Below, in pieces: positions 26,191-33,063 of a stretch of 64,000 bases of DNA; position 1 is the stretch's first letter; each line of letters begins with the position of its first letter. The notes beneath the pieces were generated by a model that was given only the letters and a program-made list of their open reading frames with translations, had not been told where the DNA came from and did no database searches. Origin of the DNA: Azotobacter bryophylli (GTDB taxonomy: Bacteria > Pseudomonadota > Gammaproteobacteria > Pseudomonadales > Pseudomonadaceae); NCBI RefSeq assembly GCF_042643485.1, contig NZ_JBHRSJ010000035.1:310001-374000 (forward strand). The letters run 5' to 3'. Made by a program: the position numbers and the translations under genes.

Positions 26191-26910
26191 ATGCTCGAGG
26201 GTAAGGTGGCGGTGATCACCGGCGCCGGTTCGGGAATCGGCGAGGCCGTGGCCCGGCTGTTCGGCGCGGAGGGAGCGAAAGTGGTGGTGGGCGATGTCGC
26301 CGCCGATATCGTCGTCCAGGGCGGCGAGGCGATCTTCGTGCTGGTCGACGTGACTGCCGAGGCGAGCGTCGCGGCCCTGATGCAGGCGGCAGTGGCGACC
26401 TTCGGCAAGCTGGACATCCTGGTCGCCAATGCTGGCGTTCCGGAACAGAAGGGGCCGGTTCACGAACTGGATCTGGCCGCCTGGCAGCGCGTGCTGGATA
26501 TCGACCTGACCGGCGTCGCCCTGTGCAACAAGTACGCGGCCGCGCGGATGCTGGAAAACGGCTCGGGCTCCATCGTCAACATGGCCTCGATTCTCGGCCA
26601 TGTCGGTCAGGCGAACAGCACCGCCTACTCGGCGGCCAAGGCGGCGGTGGTCAACTTCACCCGCTCGGTCGCCCTGACCTATGCGCGGCGGGGCATCCGG
26701 GCCAACAGCGTTTCCCCGGGCTACGTGGACACGCCGCTGCTGGCACAGCTGCCGAAGGAGACCAGGGACGCCATGCTGAACAGGCAGCCGATAGGTCGCC
26801 TCGCTCGCCCGGAAGAGATCGCCCAGGTGGTCGCCTTCCTGGCCAGCGACAGGTCTTCGATCATCACCGGCGCCTGCATCAATACCGATGGCGGCTACAC
26901 CGCGATCTGA
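26191..26910 (+). CDS. second short-chain dehydrogenase/reductase, shortened after beta-2
   Basis: The product is 239 residues. ATG 26191 was chosen because GAGGAGG lies 5 bases upstream; ATG 26155 has no such site. It has TGAGSGIG (about 10-17), NAG, a catalytic Ser in NMASILGH, YSAAKAA, and SPGYVDTPLL. After VVVGDV the usual helix of about 10-15 residues is nearly missing (AADIVVQGGEAIF) before the DVT strand, shorter than typical SDRs of this type. This could be a genuine variant or an in-frame deletion that harms cofactor selectivity. It probably belongs to the catabolic locus. Confidence 0.85.
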   Translation: MLEGKVAVITGAGSGIGEAVARLFGAEGAKVVVGDVAADIVVQGGEAIFVLVDVTAEASVAALMQAAVATFGKLDILVANAGVPEQKGPVHELDLAAWQRVLDIDLTGVALCNKYAAARMLENGSGSIVNMASILGHVGQANSTAYSAAKAAVVNFTRSVALTYARRGIRANSVSPGYVDTPLLAQLPKETRDAMLNRQPIGRLARPEEIAQVVAFLASDRSSIITGACINTDGGYTAI

Positions 26911-27043
26911 TCGTGCAGGCGGGGAGCGCCGCGCCTGCTCTTTCGCCGTGGTCGGTGGTTATCCGGAGAGCCCCACAACAGGGGCCGCCAGTCAGCTCCC
27001 GAAGGAAAAATCCTTCTTTTCAGTTATTTAGCGAAAATAGGTG

Positions 27044-27071
27044 TTGACACCCCGGATCAGTTCCGTAGAAT
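27044..27071 (+). promoter_or_regulatory. promoter of tRNA-Val
   Basis: TTGACA (27044-27049) and TAGAAT (27066-27071) are separated by 16 bp. The -10 ends 14 bases before the mature tRNA. Confidence 0.75.
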
Positions 27072-27085
27072 GCGCGGCCATCAGC

Positions 27086-27162
27086 AGGCACATAGCTCAG
27101 TTGGTTAGAGCACCACCTTGACATGGTGGGGGTCGTTGGTTCGAGTCCAATTGTGCCTACCA
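27086..27162 (+). tRNA. tRNA-Val (anticodon GAC)
   Basis: This is a 77-base cloverleaf: acceptor AGGCACA/TGTGCCT, D-arm GCTC-GAGC, anticodon stem CCACC/GGTGG with loop TTGACAT, T-arm GTTGG-TTCGAGT-CCAAT, and encoded ACCA. It has its own promoter and terminator. In Pseudomonas a tRNA-Val also precedes thrS; here about 1.5 kb with small phage-like genes separates them. Confidence 0.95.
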
Positions 27163-27190
27163 AACAAAACCCGCAGCTGGCGGGGCTTAG

Positions 27191-27219
27191 AGGGCGATCC
27201 GAAAGGGTCGCCCTTTTTG
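27191..27219 (+). terminator. terminator of tRNA-Val
   Basis: A 10-base stem (AGGGCGATCC with GGGTCGCCCT) with a GAAA tetraloop is followed by TTTTT. Confidence 0.85.
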
Positions 27220-27357
27220 TTTTGGGGGTTTTGGGGAAATGCCTGCCTTCTCATGGCGTCAGATTTGCCTGAGTTCGCGGTTGATGCCCCTTAAAGGGGG
27301 GCGTCGGTATTCGGGCATGAAAAATACCCGCCACCCCATACTGGCAGCATGCGGGGG

Positions 27358-27525
27358 TCAGTGCTGGGTATCGTCCAGGGCCATCCGAATCCCCAGGATG
27401 ATGATATATAGCCAGTACAGCGGCCATAGCAGAACGCACCTGTGAAAGTGCGTCGGCTTGGTCACGCCGAACGATGTAATTACTGCGCCTATAAAATAGG
27501 TGACTACCAAGTCGACGATGGTCAT
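27358..27525 (-). CDS. small membrane protein, 55 aa (phage-like cluster)
   Basis: The frame starts at ATG 27525 and codes for two hydrophobic segments, VDLVVTYFIGAVITSFGV (about 4-21) and VLLWPLYWLYIIILGIRMAL (about 31-50), with a short charged hairpin between. Its ATG overlaps the stop of the preceding small frame (ATGA). The family is not recognised. Base composition is lower in GC than the neighbouring housekeeping genes, and size and overlap style are those of phage early genes. Confidence 0.5.
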   Translation of the reverse strand: MTIVDLVVTYFIGAVITSFGVTKPTHFHRCVLLWPLYWLYIIILGIRMALDDTQH

Positions 27526-27644
27526 GGCTTGGTCTCAAGTGGGGCGCTCCGCAATGCTTCTCCGGCTGCGAACTCACATGATGCAAGACCGTGCTGGGTC
27601 TTGGGCGTCGTTCGGCTGGGTTGCGCTGCAGTGGTCGCCATCAT
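27522..27644 (-). CDS. very small hypothetical protein, 40 aa (phage-like cluster)
   Basis: This 40-residue frame from ATG 27644 has its stop overlapping the ATG of the 55-aa membrane protein gene. It is polar, with a GLASCEFAAGEALRSAP centre. The coupling is the main support. A second frame across the same DNA (27574-27714, 46 codons) is a rival. Confidence 0.35.
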   Translation of the reverse strand: MMATTAAQPSRTTPKTQHGLASCEFAAGEALRSAPLETKP

Positions 27645-27879
27645 CGCTTCCGGTCTGCTGCGAAAGCCTCTGTAGCGGCCTTTCCGGCTTTGCGCTGTTC
27701 TGGCAGGCAGACATCCTCGCCCCCGACCTCGTCCTGAGGAACTTACCTATATAGGACTTTGCTCGGTCGCGAAGTTCACGTAGGGGATTCTTGCTGCTGG
27801 TGGGGGCGTCCGCTGTCCTGCTATTTCCGAGGGTGTGTGCTGGGGGTATGGAGAGGGGGGCTGCCGACTTCGGTGGGGA

Positions 27880-28053
27880 TTATCGGGTGTGGATGCCTGC
27901 CGCCTCGATGGCTTCTCGGCATTCGTCTATTCCGTTGCTTCGCTCGAGGCTCAGGTCGTATTCCGGCAGTTCGATGGCAGAGCCTGAGTAATCGCTACGG
28001 CTTTTCGCCCAGGCTTCGAAGTCCTGACGTATCTGCTCGAACCTTTCGCTCAT
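27880..28053 (-). CDS. small acidic hypothetical protein, 57 aa (phage-like)
   Basis: The frame starts at ATG 28053. The product opens with MSERFEQIRQDFEAWAKS and continues with an acidic ELPEYDLSLE and an ECREAIEAAGIHTR end. This layout (MSE.FE..R..FEAWA, then a Y/D-rich strand and an alanine-rich C-terminal helix) is familiar from small early proteins of Pseudomonas phages. Function is unknown. The ribosome-binding site is weak. Confidence 0.5.
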   Translation of the reverse strand: MSERFEQIRQDFEAWAKSRSDYSGSAIELPEYDLSLERSNGIDECREAIEAAGIHTR

Positions 28054-28171
28054 GTGTGTGCTCTCTCGGTTCTGGTGATTGCGGATGTCCGGCTTGCGTG
28101 GCGGCTGCTCTGTATTGGAAGCGGAAATGCTCGGCGTGGTTTCGAGTGATGTCGCTGTGGGGGCGGCTTCG

Positions 28172-28264
28172 TCAGATGCCGAGCTTCTGGGCGAGCAGAA
28201 GAAAGAGCGTAATGGTGATAACCGCAAGTAAGACGCCAAGGGGCGGTCCGATGAGGTGCTTCAC
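28172..28264 (-). CDS. 30-aa single-span membrane peptide
   Basis: GTG 28264 lies behind AAGGAG with a 6-base spacer. The peptide is one membrane helix (LGVLLAVITITLFLLLAQ) with a short basic N-terminus and a KLGI tail. A perfect ribosome-binding site before so hydrophobic a short frame suggests a real small membrane peptide, perhaps a phage or toxin-like peptide. It could still be chance. Confidence 0.4.
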   Translation of the reverse strand: MKHLIGPPLGVLLAVITITLFLLLAQKLGI

Positions 28265-28704
28265 ATTCTGCTCCTTATCTGACTGATTTTCATAAGATTC
28301 TACCTGACGATGGAGCTTGGTGGGGCCGCTCTTCGGTGCCAATTGGAGGATGGTGGGGGCAGCTCGGCGGGCTGCGAGTTGCTGTGCCGCCCTGGTTGAT
28401 CGATTTTTGTGCTAGCATGCTGACATCTCAGATGGCGTGAGCCCGACCTGTTTGCCGGTCGTCCGAATCGCTTCCTCTTTTGGCTCGAGGCATGGAGGGG
28501 CCGGGCGCGATTGGCGAGATCGCTTGTCAACGTCGCGGCTTTCTGAAAGCATCCGCCATCTTTAATCTTCCAGTGACTCCGGTTCGTTCGAGGCGGCCTT
28601 CGGGCTCCTGCCACGGTGAGGCAGGCATCTTCGGCGGATCGCTTACTGGCTCATCCCAACCCATGTGGCCTTTGGTAGGGGTCACCACTAGGAGAGGAGG
28701 CGCC
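28265..28704. other. thrS leader and promoter region
   Basis: This is 440 bases without a credible gene. The upstream part of the long thrS frame (from 28480) is non-coding: it lacks a ribosome-binding site and family thrS begins at 28705. A TAGCAT at about 28413 could be a -10, without a good -35. No T-box is expected in this group and none was seen. Confidence 0.4.
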
Positions 28705-30627
28705 ATGCCCATCATTACTCTTCCAGACGGCAGTCAGCGTTCGTTCGATCATCCGGTTTCGGTTGCCGAGGTCGCCCAATCCATCGGTGCCGGCCTGGCC
28801 AAGGCCGCTCTGGCCGGCAAGGTCGATGGCCAACTGGTGGATACTTCCTGCGTCATCGAAGGCGATGTCGCATTGTCGATCGTCACTGCTCGGGAAGCTG
28901 AGGGGGTCGAGGTGCTGCGCCATTCCTGCGCCCACCTGATGGCCATGGCCGTACAGCAACTGTTCCCGGGTACTCAGGTCACTATCGGTCCGGTGGTGGA
29001 CAACGGCTTCTACTACGACTTCGACTGCGAGCGTCCCTTTACCAGTGAAGATCTCGAGAAGATCGAGGCGAAGATGTACGAGTTGGCTAAGGCCGACTAT
29101 CCGGTTACCCGTTCGCTGATGTCGCGCGACGAGGCGGTGGCCTTCTTCGACAGGCTCGGCGAGAAGTACAAGGTCGAGATCATCGGCTCGATTCCCAGCA
29201 ACGAACCGCTATCGTTCTACCAGCAGGGCGAGTTCATCGACCTGTGTCGCGGCCCGCACGTGCCGTCCACCGGCAAGCTGCAGGCGTTCAAGCTGATGAA
29301 GGTGGCTGGTGCCTACTGGCGTGGCGACGCCAAGAACAAGATGCTGCAGCGCATCTACGGCACCTGCTGGGGCAGCAAACAGGATCTCAAGGACTACCTG
29401 CACCGCCTGGAAGAGGCGGAGAAGCGCGATCACCGCAAGATCGGCAAGCGACTCGATCTGTTTCACACTCAGGAAGAAGCGCCCGGTATGGTGTTCTGGC
29501 ACCCCAACGGCTGGACCCTCTACCAAGTGCTCGAGCAGTACATGCGTAACGTGCAGCGGCAGAACGGTTACCTGGAGATCAAGACTCCGCAGGTGGTCGA
29601 TCGTGTACTGTGGGAGAAGTCCGGCCACTGGGCCAACTACAGCGACCTGATGTTCACCACTGAGTCAGAAAGCCGCGACTATGCGATCAAACCGATGAAC
29701 TGCCCGTGCCACGTGCAGGTGTTCAATCAGGGGCTGAAGAGCTACCGCGAGCTACCCATGCGTCTGGCCGAGTTCGGCGCCTGTCACCGCAACGAACCGT
29801 CCGGTTCGCTGCATGGCATCATGCGTGTGCGTGGCTTCACCCAAGACGACGCACACATCTTCTGTACTGAGGAGCAGATGCAGGACGAGGCGGCGGCCTT
29901 CATCAAGCTGACCCTCGACGTCTACGCCGACTTCGGCTTCAAGGACATCCAGCTCAAGCTGTCGACCCGTCCGGAGAAGCGTGTCGGCTCCGACGAGCTG
30001 TGGGATCGCGCCGAGGCCGCCCTGCAGTCCGCGCTGGACAATGCCGGTCTGCCTTGGGAGTTGCAGCCGGGCGAGGGCGCCTTCTACGGCCCGAAGATCG
30101 AGTTCTCCCTGAAGGACTGCCTGGGGCGTGTCTGGCAATGCGGTACCTTGCAGCTGGACTTCAATCTGCCGATCCGCCTCGGCGCCGAGTATGTCAGCGA
30201 GAACAACGATCGGCAGCATCCGGTCATGTTGCACCGGGCTGTCCTCGGCTCATTCGAGCGCTTCATCGGTATCCTGATCGAGCATTACGAGGGCGCTTTC
30301 CCGGCGTGGCTGGCGCCGACTCAGGCGGTGATCATGAACATCACCGACAAACAGGGCGGGTTTGCCCTAGAAGTCGAAAAGATGCTCAATCAAAGCGGAT
30401 TCCGTGCCAAGTCTGACTTGAGAAACGAAAAGATCGGTTTTAAAATCCGCGAACATACTTTGCTCAAGGTTCCCTATCTCTTAGTCATTGGAGACCGGGA
30501 AGTTGAGACACGATCCGTTGCTGTGCGTACCCGCGAAGGGGCCGATCTGGGTTCGATGCCGATCGAGCAATTCCGCGAGATGTTGGCACAGGCGGTTTCC
30601 CGGCGTGGTCGCCAAGAGATGGAGTAA
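28705..30627 (+). CDS. thrS: threonyl-tRNA synthetase
   Basis: ATG 28705 follows AGGAGAGGAGG; 640 residues, the family length. It charges tRNA-Thr with threonine in the cytoplasm. The order is TGS domain (1-61), the editing/second additional domain with HSCAHLMAMAVQQLF, then the class II core with motif 2 RNEPSGSLHGIMRVRGFTQDDAH and zinc ligands including Cys in MNCPCHVQVF. Motif 3 (MLHRAVLGSFERFIGIL) and the anticodon-binding domain close the protein. It heads the thrS-infC-rpmI-rplT-pheST-ihfA series. The last 80 codons use more A/T than the rest. Confidence 0.98.
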   Translation: MPIITLPDGSQRSFDHPVSVAEVAQSIGAGLAKAALAGKVDGQLVDTSCVIEGDVALSIVTAREAEGVEVLRHSCAHLMAMAVQQLFPGTQVTIGPVVDNGFYYDFDCERPFTSEDLEKIEAKMYELAKADYPVTRSLMSRDEAVAFFDRLGEKYKVEIIGSIPSNEPLSFYQQGEFIDLCRGPHVPSTGKLQAFKLMKVAGAYWRGDAKNKMLQRIYGTCWGSKQDLKDYLHRLEEAEKRDHRKIGKRLDLFHTQEEAPGMVFWHPNGWTLYQVLEQYMRNVQRQNGYLEIKTPQVVDRVLWEKSGHWANYSDLMFTTESESRDYAIKPMNCPCHVQVFNQGLKSYRELPMRLAEFGACHRNEPSGSLHGIMRVRGFTQDDAHIFCTEEQMQDEAAAFIKLTLDVYADFGFKDIQLKLSTRPEKRVGSDELWDRAEAALQSALDNAGLPWELQPGEGAFYGPKIEFSLKDCLGRVWQCGTLQLDFNLPIRLGAEYVSENNDRQHPVMLHRAVLGSFERFIGILIEHYEGAFPAWLAPTQAVIMNITDKQGGFALEVEKMLNQSGFRAKSDLRNEKIGFKIREHTLLKVPYLLVIGDREVETRSVAVRTREGADLGSMPIEQFREMLAQAVSRRGRQEME

Positions 30628-30629
30628 TC

Positions 30630-31178
30630 ATTATTAAGCGTGAAATGAGACAAGATAGACGAGCTCAACCGAAAGCCCCGATCAACGAGAATATCTCGGC
30701 ACGCGAGGTTCGGTTAATTGGAGTGGACGGCGAGCAAATTGGCATCGTCTCTATCGATGAAGCGCTTCGCGTAGCGGAAGAAGCCAAACTGGATCTGGTG
30801 GAGATATCCGCTGATGCAGTGCCGCCGGTGTGCCGGATCATGGATTACGGCAAGCACCTCTTCGAAAAGAAGAAGCAGGTTGCGGCGGCCAAGAAGAACC
30901 AGAAACAGGTTCAGATCAAAGAAATCAAGTTTCGTCCAGGGACGGAAGAAGGGGATTACCAGGTAAAACTACGCAACCTGGTACGTTTCCTTAGTGAAGG
31001 GGACAAGGCCAAGGTATCCCTGCGATTCCGTGGTCGTGAGATGGCTCACCAGGATCTGGGCATGGAACTGTTGAAGCGGGTCGAAGCCGATCTCGCCGAA
31101 TACGGTACCGTCGAACAGCATCCCAAGATGGAAGGACGCCAGCTGATGATGGTCATCGCCCCCAAAAAGCGAAAATAA
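30630..31178 (+). CDS. infC: translation initiation factor IF-3 (non-AUG start)
   Basis: The product is about 182 residues. IF-3 binds the 30S subunit and rejects non-cognate starts. The body INENISAREVRLIGVDGEQ, ISADAVPPVCRIMDYGKHLFEKKK, EIKFRPGTEEGDYQVKLRNLVRFL and RGREMAHQDLGMELL is diagnostic. The first in-frame ATG (30645) is 20 bases from GGAG, too far. ATT at 30630 or 30633 is at the right distance, so the atypical AUU start known from E. coli infC, which IF-3 uses to regulate itself, is probably kept here. The thrS stop is 2 bases upstream. Confidence 0.93.
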   Translation: MIKREMRQDRRAQPKAPINENISAREVRLIGVDGEQIGIVSIDEALRVAEEAKLDLVEISADAVPPVCRIMDYGKHLFEKKKQVAAAKKNQKQVQIKEIKFRPGTEEGDYQVKLRNLVRFLSEGDKAKVSLRFRGREMAHQDLGMELLKRVEADLAEYGTVEQHPKMEGRQLMMVIAPKKRK

Positions 31179-31239
31179 CCTCCAGGGCACTGGCAGGCCT
31201 TGTGGTTATGTGTATTGACTGAATGCGGAGTATCCGAAC

Positions 31240-31434
31240 ATGCCAAAGATGAAAACTAAGAGTGGTGCAAAGAAACGCTTCAAGCCGACTGCTAACGGCT
31301 TCAAGCACAAGCACGCTTTCAAGAGCCACATCCTGACCAAGATGACTACCAAGCGTAAGCGTCAACTGCGCGGCACCTCGCTGATGCATCCGTCTGACGT
31401 CGCCAAAGTAGAGCGCATGCTGCGCGTTCGTTAA
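31240..31434 (+). CDS. rpmI: 50S ribosomal protein L35
   Basis: 64 residues, exact family length: MPKMKTKSGAKKRFKPT start, HKHAFKSHILTKMTTKRKRQLRG centre. It is a very basic small protein of the large subunit. It lies 61 bases after infC and 30 before rplT, the conserved IF3-L35-L20 operon. Confidence 0.98.
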   Translation: MPKMKTKSGAKKRFKPTANGFKHKHAFKSHILTKMTTKRKRQLRGTSLMHPSDVAKVERMLRVR

Positions 31435-31464
31435 TCCTGGTCAAGATTCTAGAGGTAATTACCC

Positions 31465-31821
31465 ATGGCTCGTGTTAAGCGTGGCGTCATCGCTCGTCGC
31501 CGTCACAAGAAGATCCTGAAACTCGCCAAAGGCTACTACGGTGCACGCTCTCGCGTGTTCCGCGTTGCCAAGCAGGCGGTGATCAAGGCAGGCCAATACG
31601 CCTACCGTGACCGCCGTCAGCGCAAGCGTCAGTTCCGCGCTCTGTGGATCGCCCGTATCAACGCCGGTGCTCGTCAGAACGGTCTGTCCTACAGCCGTCT
31701 GATCGCCGGTTTGAAGAAGGCGGCCGTCGAGATCGATCGCAAGGTTCTGGCCGATCTGGCTGTGAACGAAAAAGCGGCGTTCGCTGCGATTGTCGAGAAA
31801 GCCAAGTCCGTTCTGGCTTGA
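31465..31821 (+). CDS. rplT: 50S ribosomal protein L20
   Basis: 118 residues, exact family length, starting MARVKRGVIARRRHKKILK. The long basic N-terminal helix nucleates 23S rRNA assembly and, in E. coli, represses translation of its own operon. The family motif YAYRDRRQRKRQFRALWIARINAGAR is present in the middle. A hairpin (31864-31894) follows before pheS. Confidence 0.98.
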   Translation: MARVKRGVIARRRHKKILKLAKGYYGARSRVFRVAKQAVIKAGQYAYRDRRQRKRQFRALWIARINAGARQNGLSYSRLIAGLKKAAVEIDRKVLADLAVNEKAAFAAIVEKAKSVLA

Positions 31822-31863
31822 TTTCCCGATAGTCCCGGGCTTGCCCGGTGCTGAACGTCACCG

Positions 31864-31896
31864 ATAGGGGAAGGGCCTTGTGCTCTTCCCCTATTT
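31864..31896 (+). terminator. terminator or attenuator between rplT and pheS
   Basis: A perfect 10-bp stem (ATAGGGGAAG with CTTCCCCTAT) and an 11-base loop are followed by a short T-rich stretch (TTCG). It ends the ribosomal operon or attenuates entry into pheST. No Phe-rich leader peptide was found. Confidence 0.6.
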
Positions 31897-32017
31897 CGTA
31901 TCTGAGAAGGGGCTTTTGCAAAACCGAGCCTAGCGTTGCAGGCAAACCGCTCTGCCGAGTGCGATGAAGTCGAATCGGACGCCAGGACAGTTCTGCAAGA
32001 CCCTCTGGAGGTTGTAC

Positions 32018-33034
32018 ATGGAAAACCTGGATGCATTGGTCTCGCAAGCGCTAGAGGCCGTGCAACATAGCGAAGACGTCAATGCCCTGGAGCAGCTCCG
32101 GGTCCACTACCTCGGTAAGAAGGGTGAGCTTACCCAACTGATGCAGACTCTCGGCAAGCTGTCCGCTGAGGAGCGTCCCAAGGCCGGCGCCCTGATCAAT
32201 GCTGCCAAGTCCAGCGTGCAGGATGCCCTCAATGCACGCAAGGCAGAGCTCGAGAGCGCTGCGCTGGCTGCAAGGCTCGCAGCTGAGCGAATCGACGTGA
32301 CCCTGCCGGGGCGTGGCCAGGTTTCCGGCGGACTGCACCCGGTAACCCGCACCCTGGAACGGGTCGAGCAGTTTTTTACCCATATCGGTTACAGCGTCGC
32401 CGAAGGTCCGGAAGTCGAGGACGACTATCACAACTTCGAAGCGCTCAATATCCCCGGCCACCATCCGGCACGGGCGATGCACGATACCTTCTATTTCAAC
32501 GCCAACATGCTGCTGCGTACCCATACCTCGCCCGTCCAGGTTCGCACCATGGAGACGCAGCAGCCGCCGATCCGCATTGTCTGTCCTGGACGCGTATACC
32601 GCTGCGACTCGGATATCACCCACTCGCCCATGTTCCATCAGGTAGAGGGCTTGCTGATCGATGAAGGCATCAGCTTCGCCGACCTCAAGGGCACCATCGA
32701 GGAGTTTCTTCGGGTGTTCTTCGAGAAGCCGCTGGGCGTTCGCTTCCGTCCGTCCTTCTTCCCCTTCACTGAGCCATCCGCTGAAGTCGACATGCAATGC
32801 GTGATGTGCGGCGGGCATGGTTGCCGCGTGTGCAAGCACACCGGCTGGCTGGAGGTAATGGGTTGCGGCATGGTGCATCCGAACGTGTTGCGCATGTCGG
32901 GCATCGATCCGGAGAAATACCAGGGCTTCGCCTTCGGCATGGGCGTCGAGCGTCTGGCCATGCTGCGTTACGGAGTCAACGATTTGCGCCTGTTCTTCGA
33001 AAACGACCTGCGCTTTCTCGCGCAATTTCGCTAG
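32018..33034 (+). CDS. pheS: phenylalanyl-tRNA synthetase alpha subunit
   Basis: 338 residues from ATG 32018 (family length); the 18 codons upstream are leader. It is the catalytic subunit of the (alpha-beta)2 enzyme. It has an N-terminal coiled coil (1-85), class II motifs GPEVEDDYHNFEALNIPGHHPAR, the motif 2 region VYRCDSDITHSPMFHQVEG, FRPSFFPFTEPSAEVD and the motif 3 GMGVERLAMLRYG. Two CxxC pairs (CVMCGGHGCRVCKHTGWLE) lie in the usual insert. It sits 29 bases before pheT. Confidence 0.98.
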   Translation: MENLDALVSQALEAVQHSEDVNALEQLRVHYLGKKGELTQLMQTLGKLSAEERPKAGALINAAKSSVQDALNARKAELESAALAARLAAERIDVTLPGRGQVSGGLHPVTRTLERVEQFFTHIGYSVAEGPEVEDDYHNFEALNIPGHHPARAMHDTFYFNANMLLRTHTSPVQVRTMETQQPPIRIVCPGRVYRCDSDITHSPMFHQVEGLLIDEGISFADLKGTIEEFLRVFFEKPLGVRFRPSFFPFTEPSAEVDMQCVMCGGHGCRVCKHTGWLEVMGCGMVHPNVLRMSGIDPEKYQGFAFGMGVERLAMLRYGVNDLRLFFENDLRFLAQFR

Positions 33035-33063
33035 CCGTAATCGAATTTTCAGGAGAGAACAGG

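Noticed and set aside
27574..27714. 46-codon leftward frame overlapping the 40-aa frame
   Set aside because: GGCGAGG touches the ATG directly, too close for a ribosome-binding site, and there is no coupling to the next gene.
27140..28700. Second copy of the tRNA-Val 3' end as an att repeat
   Set aside because: Only an 8-base coincidental match (TCCAATTG) was found on the opposite strand.
28480..28704. 75-codon N-terminal extension of thrS
   Set aside because: Family length and the AGGAGAGGAGG before 28705 fix the start.
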